From assembly GCA_030704615.1 (NCBI GenBank), contig CM060733.1, positions 8,432,001 to 8,496,000 on the forward strand: a stretch of DNA of 64,000 nt, read 5' to 3'. This DNA is from Takakia lepidozioides (taxonomy: Eukaryota > Streptophyta > Takakiopsida > Takakiales > Takakiaceae). Position 1 is the first letter of the stretch. Every line of letters begins with the position of its first letter. The position numbers and the translations under genes were made by a program. The notes under the pieces are model-generated. The model saw only the letters and a list, made by a program, of their open reading frames with translations, ran no database searches and had not been told where the DNA came from. Shown in pieces: positions 43,304 to 53,194 of the stretch.

Positions 43304-43823
43304 CTGCACACAGGTGCTCAGGTAAGAACTAAGAACGTAAGGACCATGGCCACCAAAGCACCCAACTCAGTCTCAGTCACACACAGGAACACCTGAAATC
43401 TTCCAAGGCTTAATCCACAGCTAGTGTTTAGTGCACTTTCAAAGGTCACATTCAATATGCAGCCCATCCTGTTTTTGGCTTGCCGATTTTTTATCACATA
43501 CTTTTCATAAAGGTTGCTGGTGGAAAAATGGACATGAGTTGCTCGCGTGGAATGACTTTAGGCTCACCCACCACTTGAAATCCAACAGGATTTTTCCTTC
43601 AATGTAGGGCGTGTTGGGATTGCTGAGAGAAGAACATCGGTTGGACGGAAGAACAAGGTTGAGGTATGTTTCTAGCTTTTTCTGTCTGCATTAACCCAGT
43701 TGGCTGCCTCAAGAACGCCGCTCAAAGCTCTAGTGCTGCCCCTTTGAAGTATGGCAACTCATGGAACTAGTCCCCAACACAGACACAAGAAACTGGAAAG
43801 TTCATCGATCAAATTTCCAATAC

Positions 43824-43873
43824 CTTCTCAATGAGGTTCTCCTCCGCCAGTTTCTGTCACATACACGACAAGC
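43824..43873 (-). pseudogene. Duplicated exon, degenerate copy
   Basis: Flanked by CCTCACAG and AAG|GTATTG. It contains QKLAEENLIEK preceded by an in-frame TGA. It is homologous to 44431-44497 (shared TGTCGTG, ATG, CAGAAA), with a TGA insertion here. Confidence 0.45.
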
Positions 43874-44430
43874 CTGTGAGGAAATAGTGTGGACGAATAA
43901 CAATTTACCATGCGAACTAGACAAATTACAGTGCAGACAATACTAGTTAAAGCATGCATATACATGTGCATCGAGGGCAACTGTAATGTACATTTGATCG
44001 TACTGCGAGGTCATCACTGAATTGATTCTAGGGGAAGAGAATGTGCTTATGCCGTCCCTGCGGACGTTGCTTGCCATTGCCTTACGGCCAATGAAACTAA
44101 TCCTTACCTTCTCTGGGGTTCGCACCCACCAGGATAATTTAGCTTATCCCCGCAGCTCAGCTGCAGGTATAAACTTACTTTTATTTCTAGGGGAAGAGAG
44201 ACGGGAAGAGAGACATCTGATCATATCTATAGAAATCATAGATCTTTATCATGTTGATAATTTATTAATGTAGATATAGATGTAAGGATATCTCACTAAA
44301 TTTCGATGGCGGAGAAACAGGTAACTCAAGAACCATGCTTGATGTGCGAGTTTGAATTTGGACGGTTAGAATTAATCTGATCAGTATCTTCATGTTACAG
44401 TTGCTGAAATCAAACATTTGAGAGACACAC

Positions 44431-44497
44431 CTTCCGAGCTTGCAAGTCAAACTTTTCCTCCTGCAATTTCTGCCATGCACGACATACATCAAGCCAG
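44431..44497 (-). CDS. Probable internal exon of the small membrane protein gene
   Basis: WLDVCRAWQKLQEEKFDLQA then RK|GTGTGT. An 11-bp tandem repeat (CTTATGACACT twice) lies at its upstream edge, so the acceptor is unclear. Linkage to the exon at 43073 is inferred from strand and proximity. Confidence 0.4.
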
Positions 44498-44591
44498 TGT
44501 CATAAGAGTGTCATAAGCTGGTTTCACAGCACAGCAGTGGCATTGGGTCAATTAGCGTGGCTTAATTCAAACACATAAAACAGCAAAATAA

Positions 44592-44990
44592 ATTAAGTCT
44601 TAACTGCTACACAGATCGTACGAGGTCGGGACGTTTGAAGATGAGAATTCTTCACTTGCCATAGTTGCACAAAAGAAACTCGTCTCCAGGAGAAGTCTTA
44701 ACAGGTTATGTACATGATCCAGTCAACACGCGGGCTGGCTTTTATGAGAGTAGACAAAGTGATGTGACTTCCCGGGCGGTATGTGAGCTAATTCGATGAT
44801 CGGCTCACTAGCTCATTGTACGGGCTAGCAGCAACTCTAGTTTGTTATACCCTGCATATCAACGTCACTAAGTTGCAGATCGTACGAGGTCGGGACGTCT
44901 GCCAGCAGATAAGAAATCTTTCACTTCCAAGGTATTGCCAGAGTTGCACAAAACAGACTTGAGTCCCTGGGAGAAGTAGCTCCAGTATTG
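44592..44990. repeat. Local direct duplication, offset about 270 bp
   Basis: AGATCGTACGAGGTCGGGAC and about 90 following bases (TTGCACAAAA, TCCCAGGAGAAG-like) occur at 44612-44700 and 44876-44990. Confidence 0.6.
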
Positions 44991-45104
44991 ATGAAACAAG
45001 CGAGAGAGAGTTAAGAAGAGAACTCTTATGTAGGCGATTAGAGTCGCCTTCTCCATCGGCTCTAGCACCGGCACATGGGCGACACGAACAGCTCTGCGCC
45101 AAAC

Positions 45105-45155
45105 CTTGTGTGCCTGGGGAGTCACCAGCCTCCGAGCGGCCATTCGCATCGACAT
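45105..45155 (-). CDS. Probable first exon with a targeting-type N-terminus
   Basis: MSMRMAARRLVTPQAHK then a GTTTGG donor-like site. Arg-rich, without acidic residues: the composition of a mitochondrial presequence. It lies just downstream (minus strand) of the duplicated inner segment 45247-45475, which may supply its promoter. If the donor is not used the frame stays open to about 45000. Confidence 0.4.
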
Positions 45156-45246
45156 TTCGTGCAATCGGGCACAGAAAACCCTAGCTAGATTCACAGACAG
45201 AATCCAATCCGCCTCTGTCAATCACAAACTGGAGAAGATGTTGCCT

Positions 45247-45475
45247 GCAATTGCAAAACGCTGTCAAACGCTCACAGACTGGAGCCATGCGCAGAGAGAA
45301 GCACGCGCACACGTGCGTTATCGGCAACCCATGCCCGCCAAGTGGAATGCCAAAGCCAGGTGCCAACTTGTATTTGGAATTCTACTTCAGTATGTCAGGA
45401 GTTTCCTCTTTGAACGATAGTTTTGGTTTGCGAGAAGGAGTCTCTCTCGCTCTCTCCAGCTCCTTCCTCGTCGTC
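45247..45475 (-). repeat. Inverted duplication, inner segment, right copy
   Basis: Reverse complement of 35470-35706. On the minus strand it ends with the same GCAATTGCAG acceptor, but the following sequence differs from the ADIP-like exon. Confidence 0.75.
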
Positions 45476-45499
45476 GGTGAGGGAGACGATCTTAGAAAC

Positions 45500-45891
45500 T
45501 CGGTCGATGCTTAGGTCAGTACTGAAATATTTCTCTCTTATCCCAGGTGCGGATATTCTGTCTTTCTTTCATTTTCTGCCCTCCGTCACGATCCAGTCGA
45601 GAAACAATTTGCAATGCAGATAGGCCTGAATCCAGTGAGAAGACGGCTATGGAGGCAGCAATGTGCCAGAGGTGACACTAGTCTGGCAAGGCCTGCCTGG
45701 CACTGAGAAGTCATGCGCTCTGTTGGACCTCGCAGTGGCGAAGGTCATGTCATTGGCTCTGATAATAGCTATACCTTTCCATCACACTTACCAGATTCAC
45801 CACCTTTCCTGGTCGTGTTCCCTCTGCTTTCTTGCGGTCCTAGGCTTTTGATTTGCTTTCGAGACTCTCTCTGTGTTTGTCCGTATTGATG
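45500..45891 (+). repeat. Inverted duplication, outer segment, right copy
   Basis: Matches the reverse complement of 34205-34625. The match stops at GTCCGTATTGATG (45880-45891), where a DYW coding fragment begins. Confidence 0.75.
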
Positions 45892-45962
45892 ACACCACCT
45901 GGGACGCCCATGCACATCATCAAGAACCTGCGAGTGTGTGGTGACTGCCACACTGCCACAAG
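45889..45962 (+). pseudogene. DYW domain, first part (interrupted by a transposon)
   Basis: MTPPGTPMHIIKNLRVCGDC then HTAT is the conserved entry to the C-terminal part of a DYW deaminase domain, including CxxCH zinc ligands. One base is missing just before the interruption (ACAAG where ACCAAG is expected). The domain continues at 47166 after a 1199-bp element. Confidence 0.8.
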
Positions 45963-45966
45963 TTAA

Positions 45967-47165
45967 CCCTTAAATGTCAAAACTCATTTTCACCCTCTCG
46001 TAGAAAAACATGACCCTGGCCCACCAAAAAATAATTTATCTATAGAATCTCTGTGTCCCTGTAAAACTGACCGTTGGAATTACTTCCCACCTACCCCACC
46101 TCCTACCACAAAAAGTTTCACCAAAATCCAACTGCCAGATCTGAAGATTATGAAGTGTAGAGTGGGGACAAAAACAAATCTCCACTAAGAACTCGGTGCC
46201 AAAAAAAGCAGTTTTTTGCTCGTATTTGGGCATTTTTAATTTTTTCTGTTTGAGAGTCTCAAGAATGTTGTTCCATAACTGATAACACACATTCTCATAA
46301 AATTTCAGTTTTTTCTGAAATGTTCTCAAGTGGGCTCCTTTGTAGTGACAAATTGGGGGGTCAAAATATGCCATTTCCTTTGGGCAGGCCAAAATATCTC
46401 TTCCTAAAATTATACAAACAAATTCAGCCGTTCAATTCCTAATCCCTCCTGTTGAAGTGTCTATATGAGATCCCAAAAAAAGTTTGGGACCAATCGGTAA
46501 CTGCCCTCACATCTTTAGGTTCCCTGCCCAAGCCTGCAGGCCTAGGATATTTGGAGCCATAGCCCAGAAGGGCACGGGGCTTGGGAGCTCCTTTGGCTTA
46601 CCCGGCCCTGCTTTCATGGGGGGCCACTCCACTCTTAACCCTCTCAAACCCCCGCCCTAGGTTTGGCCCACCCCTCGTGGCGTTTTTCTCGAGCCCCGAG
46701 CTTTGCCGCCATCGCGGCTGCACTCCATCCAGCCCGCCCTGCACGGCGTTCGCCGGAGCTGCCATCGCTGTCGATTCAGGCTAGGGCCCAGGCCTGGGAA
46801 TGCCCAGATCTGTGCCGAGCGCCATGTCCCTGCCGGGCAATCAAGGGGATTGGGGGAGCGTGCCGCCCTAACCTTTATGGGGTATCTTTCAGTCACCCTA
46901 ACCTGACCGCAGTTGCCATGTCAGCAACTTGGGAAGGTTCGTGGGAGGGGGCGCAACTGTGGGTTCGCGGCGGGAGAAGTGCTCAAAAAGCTGAGTGTGC
47001 ACCCTTCTAATTGGTCCAGACCCATTGGCCAATGCCATATGAAGAGGGACCCGATTATCTGTCGATTGAGCTAAAAAAAAAGGCCAATCAGTCTTAACCA
47101 CAGGAAGTTATGGCTGGTTAAAGAAACCTAACCGACCCAAAACGGGTCGGTTTGACACTTAAGGG
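45967..47165. mobile_element. 1199-bp TTAA-flanked DNA transposon, piggyBac- or Sola3-like, non-autonomous
   Basis: Flanked by TTAA on both sides (45963-45966 and 47166-47169). Termini are CCCTTAAATGTCAAA and the reverse complement of TTTGACACTTAAGGG, a 15-bp inverted repeat with one mismatch. A hairpin CCGACCC-AAAA(C)-GGGTCGG (about 47135-47153) is near the right end. TTAA target duplication and CCC starts fit piggyBac; Sola3 also duplicates TTAA. No transposase is encoded; open frames inside (for example minus 46036-46392) have no recognised motif. Joining the flanks restores the order of DYW motifs, which defines the insertion exactly. Confidence 0.75.
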
Positions 47166-47264
47166 TTAATCTCAAATATTGTTAGGCGAGCAGTTGTTGT
47201 ACGGGATGCAAACCGCTTTCACCATTTTGAAGATGGGGTTTGTTCTTGTGGTGATTATTGGTGA
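47166..47264 (+). pseudogene. DYW domain, last part with intact D-Y-W end
   Basis: Reads [20 protein letters not shown] then [12 protein letters not shown] and TGA at 47262-47264. This is the canonical C-terminus (RDxNRFHHFxxGxCSCGDYW), with the HHF/CxC zinc ligands and the terminal D-Y-W. AATAAA follows within 5 bases. Confidence 0.85.
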
Positions 47265-47329
47265 AATAAAGTACGATTTTTTGTAAATACAAAATGTCCT
47301 GAGCAATCTTAAGCAAGATTTACTGCACT

Positions 47330-48815
47330 TTTGAGATCTGGCCATCCTGCAGATCACATTTTCTATATGATTGTTGAACAGCCACAATGAAGTCATGGAA
47401 CACCTGAGGGCAGGCCACTTGGGGAATTGCAGGCATAAAGAACACAGTGAATTATCAGAATTAAAAAAAAATTGCACCCTTCAATGAGTTTGGGTCGGGC
47501 AATGGTTTTATGGGAGTCCAAATGTACTATCCGACCTCGGCGCTCTAAAACAGCAACACTCCAGTGATCACTGCAACACAAACAAAGTCGTAACGTCAGA
47601 ATAGAAAAAAAAAAACTCTCCAATGAAACCCATTGTGGTGTAACCCAGTAGTGTAACCCACCTCATGTGTAACCCAATAGTGTAACCCTTTGTACTGTAA
47701 CTCTAAACGGTGTAACACAACTAATCAGCAGTGCAAATCCAAACTAGTGCAACTCAGTGTAGAACAGAGGAGTGTAACCCAACATGATCAGTCAACGCTC
47801 AAATTACTTACTCGAAGACAATAGGGATGACAACCACGTCCACAAGATCTCGATTCTCTGTAAACACCATCCCTCGGGCATCCTGAGTGTACCATTCTTG
47901 CACCAACCCGAATAGCGTCTGCAGATCGTTACCATTGGTACTCATGACATGCCACTGGAAAGGAGCACAGATGACAAACTCAGGTGCGATAGCCTTAAAC
48001 AATTTGGCCTCCAGAAGTTTGTTGTAACCCGAGAGCAATGCATCTGTGACAGTTGCTCTTATTTTATACATCGGCTCAAAATCTGTCTCTTCCAAGTAAA
48101 ACTGTAACGGGGTAGAAGCCAGGAAGACATCGCCATAAAAAAACTTCACTTCGGGCGCCCCAGGAGGGTCCAACACCATTCTGAACTTCGTCAAGTACCG
48201 TTGTTTTAGTCTGCACAACAAACCACACATTACGAACATTATGATGCATCATACAAGAGTTATAATCAATATTCGCAATCAGAGAGGATCAAAGTACAAT
48301 GAGGTATCTTGAACGCTCCCACAAATGTTTGGCAAGGACCTCTTGTTGCTGGACAACGTCAACCTCGGAGACCCCTGCACTTTTGCCTTTCGATTTGGTT
48401 CGCTGTTTTTTGGGTGCGACAAGAATAGGTACTTCTTTGTCAGCGCTAGGGGGTTCAGCCAACCGCTTTCTTTGAGCAGGCGGCCATTTTGACCTCCTGG
48501 GATTCTCTGCAACCCTGACAATGCCGCCGGTAGGGAGAATTTCTTGGCCAGAGGTGACAATGCTGCCGGTAGGGGGAATTTCTGGGCCAAAGGTGCCTTG
48601 TTCTGAGTTTGCTGCAAGTGTTGAAGACTGCACTCCCTCATCTGAGACGTGCTGGGGAGGTGACTGACCAAGGGCAGAAGTGTCACAGCTCACCTCCTCG
48701 GTGCTGCCCCTGTCAGTGTCACCCTTCTGTTCAGACCCCTTGTCAGAGTCACGCTTTTCAGTGTCACCCTTCTCTTCGGCTACCTTGTCAGTGTCACTCT
48801 TCTCCCAGTCAGAAA
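47330..48815 (-). pseudogene. Ulp1/SENP-type (C48) cysteine protease gene, 3'-truncated
   Basis: Exons on the minus strand: about 48815-48308, 48214-47812, 47570-47462 and about 47387-47305. The first is acidic/basic and low complexity (repeated KGDTD/KxDSDK, then KKQRTKSKGKSAG). The second has VLDPPGAPEVKFFYGDVFL and DLVDVVVIPIVF. The third has DHWSVAVLERRGRIVHLDSH, where DHW and HLDS supply the catalytic His and Asp of C48 SUMO-type proteases. The Gln/Cys part (Q...DCG) is not found: the sequence runs into the DYW fragment at 47264. C48 domains are often carried by plant MULE elements (Kaonashi type), and a MULE exon lies upstream on the same strand, so the two may be one element. Confidence 0.6.
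47630..47795. repeat. GTGTAAC minisatellite, block 1 (intron of protease gene)
   Basis: About nine irregular copies of GTGTAACCC/GTGCAAC with 8-12 bp between them, inside the intron between the protease exons at 47812 and 47570. Confidence 0.75.
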
Positions 48816-49325
48816 TCAGACCCCTTAATTAGAGAAAATACCCTTTTCCAAGTAACTTTGCCATACGGCACAAGGCTCAAGGGACATAGCCCAAGGGTTC
48901 TATCAAACCAACCCAACAAGGTGGCAAGATTTGAACGAGAATCACTCACCCAAAGAGCATCAGGAATTGAATGCGCAAGTGCAATCTTTGGTTCCGCCAA
49001 TTTTCGGCATGTCAAATCCTCCCCACCCTCTCTCAAAGAGGGACACTTGAAAGGAGTGTAACTCCAGTTGAGGTGACACTGGTTTCAAGTTAAAAAACGT
49101 GACACTACCAAGGGTTACCATTAGCCACCAATCAAGAATTGAACCCAACACCTCGTTGCATGCACTGCCATCACCTTCTCAGTAGACTACTCGCCCCTGC
49201 TTAAAAACCCTGCATTCTAAAGTACTTAATAGTGAATCCGGGGTAAGAAGGGGTTAGGAGGATTTGACAGGGGCCGCCAAAGTTTCAGTGAGGAGCTAGA
49301 AGCAAGCCTATGATAAACCACTAGG
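48800..49325. repeat. Dispersed 0.5-kb repeat, copy B
   Basis: Second copy of 32955-33470, same orientation; it contains an extra roughly 40 bp (CGGCACAAGGCTCAAGGGAC) relative to copy A. It lies directly upstream of the first protease exon. Confidence 0.7.
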
Positions 49326-49616
49326 GCTTCATTTCGACATCTAAGTGTATATCAGAGGCGATATAATTGCTATTAAAAGGGGTGAGGGAAATAAATTCAC
49401 TAAGTTTTTATTATTGGAGAAAGAATATAGCAAAAGTTTCCGAAATTTACATCATAAAATGATTGGAACAGACAAAAGGTGGAGAGGGAAGGGAAGGGAA
49501 TAAAAACTTTATAAAATATTTACAAATATACAAAATTGTTTGAAAATATCATGTCACAAGGGGCTTTATCAAATGTTTGTCTGGAAAGACTATTGATGCT
49601 AAAGAGTTAAAACTGA

Positions 49617-49884
49617 TCATTTTAAAAATACGATGTCCTTTTGCCATTCTTTGGACGTTGAACCGGTGGGACTGCCATTAGTTGTTTGACTCCCAAAAGA
49701 TGGAAAATTCTTTGAGTGATTTTGCCAGTAGCGAGCATGACATTTCACTACGATCAAATCTCCAGGCTTCATGTCGGTTCCATTGACGACGGTGTTCTTC
49801 GCATCAAGGTATGACAGGCCACTAGCAGATCGCCACTCGAAATCCTGACTGATTGTTTGCCAATATGTTGACCATTCGTTGACC
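49617..49884 (-). CDS. Unrecognised terminal exon
   Basis: After an acceptor-like TTTAGATAG the minus strand encodes VNEWSTYWQTISQDFEWRSA, SGLSYLDAKNTVVNGTDMKP, GDLIVVKCHARYW and ends KEWQKDIVFLK TGA (49617-49619), 89 open codons. There is no ATG near the start and it is too long to be chance only with difficulty; coding bias looks real. Not a domain I recognise. It lies between the MULE-like exon (52.0-53.2 kb) and the protease exons (47.3-48.8 kb) on the same strand and could belong to that element. Confidence 0.4.
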
Positions 49885-50544
49885 CTATCTAAATAATCAT
49901 TGGAGGAATAAATTTAAATTTAAAATTTAAAGTAAAAACATATCAAAATGGAATGGTGCTCATGAATCATAGACTATATGCCCATCAAAATTATCCATGG
50001 CATGTGGCGCCTTTTATGCTTGTAATACTCCGGCTGTTTGTAGCATACACATTTTGATTGCCGGTTTACAATTTTGTATAGATGGTTTTTTAATAATATT
50101 TCAAACTGTAGATAGAAAGAAAAAATTATTGAGAGGCTAGGACTACATGCGGAAATCCTAGACCCAAATGCGATGGTGTATCTATAATTTATGCTTTAAA
50201 TTACATGAAATCTGGATACTTTGTCATTCATTGTGAAGAGCCTCAGGTGCCTTCACTCTCTAGTCAACAAGAAATGTAGCCACAACTAAAAATTAGCATT
50301 GACTGCTGATCTGGGAGCTCAACCCTGAAACTCTTGTTGGTTGCAATCACGAGTTCCCAAGTCCATCTTTTGGGAATCTCCTTGTTACTGCAAGTTGGTT
50401 CGACGAGTCAACCATGATAGCTTCCCGTACTCATATGATTAGTTGGTTGTGTGACGAGATGGACAAAGACTTGGTCAAATGGCCAAAGAAATAAATAGCG
50501 TCTCTTGATGCATTTTTTGCTTCTATGTGGTTTGTTCGTAACAC
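49885..50544. other. No gene seen
   Basis: AT-rich DNA without coding pattern. Confidence 0.4.
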
Positions 50545-50842
50545 TTCACAGTTTGGGTTTCATGCAATGGGCTTACATGGGGTTACACCTTATTGGGTTA
50601 CATGAAGTGGAGTCATAGACAAGTACTTGGGTACCTGGGGCAATAAGCTTACACTCTGTGGGTTCACACATAAGTGATGGGTTACACCGTGTCGGGTCTC
50701 ACAACGTGGGGTTACACTTATGGGTTACATGCAATGGGCCTCTCAGGGTTACATGGTTGGGCCTTCCTGGCTATGTCAGGGTCACGTAGCTGAAACAGTA
50801 GAGTTTCGTGGCATGTAACCCCACCTTCGACTATGCGCACTT

Positions 50843-50884
<42 letters not shown>

Positions 50885-51880
50885 CGCACTGAAGTTTTTG
50901 TGCACTGAAGTTCTCAGAGTTATACTACATGGGGTTACATACATGAGGGCTATGTACAATGGGTTACATACGATGGGGTCACAATAGTGGGGGTAACATC
51001 TGGTCGGGTTACATAATACTTGGAGTTACAACACTCTGGGTTACACTCACTCAAGAGGGTTACACTGTGCATAGTGACAGTGGGCAAGGTTGCCTATACA
51101 AGGGCTACGTGTCATGGGGATACATAAGATGGGGTGATGTAGCATCGGGGTTTACAGCATGCACCCCAAATTGTACAATGGGTTACATGCGATGGGGTGA
51201 CAACAGTGGGGGTTACATGTGGTCAGGATACATACTTCTTGGGGTTACACAACAACAAGTTACACTCTGGAGGGCTACACTGGTCCATAACATAGGTTGA
51301 ACGGAATGATTATCTATCTCATGGATTACACACGTCCATGGGTTACATATACAGGGTGGGTTACACACAAATTGGGATACACATAGAGGGGTTACACATA
51401 CAGGGTGGGATACACCTAAATTGCTTACATATAGAGGGGTTACACATATATAGGTTACACATGCAGGGTGGGTTACACATAGAGGGGTTGCACATACAGG
51501 GGTTACACATACAGGGGCTAGTGTTGGCGACTAAAGATGCTCGACTTCAGCGTCTTCCCACTCTGTATTGAAGGGTCATGTAACCCCGGCAAACTAACCC
51601 AGACCCTGTAGTCACACTGTAGTCATCGACTTATAATTCTTAGAGTTACACCACTCGCTGACAACAATATTCTATGGGGTTACATATTGGGTTACACTGT
51701 TGATAGTTACATTGCAGTTACACTTGGAGTTACACCACAATGAGTTACACTGAAGAGGGTTACACTCGTCTGTGTTACACTGTGTGGAGTACCACAGATG
51801 CGAGTTACACTAAGTAGAGCCATGTTACGTTATGAAACCCCATACGGTGTAACCCTGCGTTGTGTCACCCCGGCCCGTGG
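50545..51880. repeat. GGGTTACA(C/T) minisatellite, block 2
   Basis: Dozens of irregular copies of GGGTTACAC/GGGTTACAT spaced 10-25 bp, including a regular stretch at 51330-51530 (CACATA-GAGGGGTTACACATA). The orientation changes to GTGTAACCC near 51830-51860. A T39 tract lies at 50846-50884. The block sits 3' (minus strand) of the MULE-like exon, probably in its intron. Confidence 0.85.
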
Positions 51881-52022
51881 GTGTCCCATTGAGTGGGTTA
51901 CATAGGTTAAATGTGGATGGAATGACAAAGTGAATAACAACCCATGAACAGACATGTACTTCATATTAAACCTGGTGATCACAAAATAAGTGTCATTGCC
52001 AATGGACTCAATGGTCACTTAC

Positions 52023-53161
52023 TATGGAACCAGTCTACAAAATCCATTTTTCTGGCAAGGGACATGTTGTTTCCATCATCATTTTTTATGAATGGAACTG
52101 CCTGAAGAGGGTACAACAGACCTTTGTCGATTCTGACTTGTAAAGTGGACAACCTCCCACGAACAAAACGAAGCTCGGCAAGCAGATGTTTGCGCATTGT
52201 TTCACTCTCATTGCCAAGAAGCGACAGGGACTTCATCTCAGATTTAATTGATGAAACATCCGACGGCTCCTGCCGACCACGCTGGGATGATGCTGAGCAC
52301 TCCGTAGGCTCTGCTAGATTCACAACTTCCTCCTTTGCATCAATATCTGGAAGTTCCGATTTCATCAACATGTCAAGACCTCCATGAATGGTCCCGAGCT
52401 TTGTGCCACAGAGCTTCACAATAAGCCCTTCCTTCAGATTTGGCTTCATCAATTGAAGAACGCGGATTTGATGTTTGCATAAGTTACCCTTCAAAGCCCA
52501 TGGACAATCGCAACAAGCCCAGGTGGTTGCAGGTGCATAGATTGTGTAGCTTCGACCGGCCGTTTGAACACTATCCACAATCGCCAGATGACCAGGAACA
52601 GTGGGCAAATGAACATTGACGTCAGGGATCTCCCTCGCAGTCCAAACAACATTGCTGATAAATTCCTCCTGTCGTACATTCCTTTTGAAGCCTTTCGATT
52701 TCAAGTTATCTCTATACCAATAGTGGGTTAGAACAGGACCCACGAGTTCGCTGATCAGCCAATCAATTCTCCTGCCATCAAGCCTTTGTTTTCCCGAGCG
52801 TAAACGAGCCTTCAAATTTCCGTGCCAAGATTCAATTGCGGCATTAGTATCCTGACTTGCATGGGGAATATTTCGAGCCCCCGTGATCCACATGCTCACT
52901 TTTGGGACCCATTCCATTCTGATGTAATGTAGGAAGTCACACGCAAGCGGATAGGAATAATGCAAATCTTCCAGTCGCTCCAGCGCCCACTCTTCTGGGG
53001 TGGCTCCCACACAGGCGTTAATGCCGTACATTACGTCGTCATGCTGTTTCAAAACAGCACTGCGAGTGTATGGATCGGGCATCTTACGCCACGAATGTTT
53101 CAGCCAAGCACGACGAACATGCCAAAAACATAGAAATATCGCTACGTTCCCAAACGATTCC
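52023..53161 (-). CDS. MULE transposase, C-terminal exon (third MULE family)
   Basis: One intact 1139-nt exon between GTGTGCGTGCAG and a perfect GTAAGT donor. It encodes FGNVAIFLCFWHVRRAWLKH (the conserved C/HxxR/W motif after the second catalytic Asp), a helical region with DTNAAIESWHGNLKARLRSG (TNxxxExxHxxLK motif, probable catalytic Glu), LDGRRIDWLI, and a SWIM finger WACCDCPWALKGNLCKHQIR (CxC...CxH). The rest is Ser-rich. This part of the gene has no stop. Catalytic Asp exons would lie upstream (over 53.2 kb) but are not seen; minisatellite DNA occupies that side. It is a different family from the MULE-like copies at 6.5 and 29 kb. Confidence 0.75.
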
Positions 53162-53194
53162 CTGCACGCACACACATCAAATGCCACCCAATCC

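Noticed and set aside
46581-47010. GC-rich overlapping open frames inside the TTAA element
   Set aside because: Proline/alanine-rich on both strands, no domain, and several frames open at once: a composition effect.
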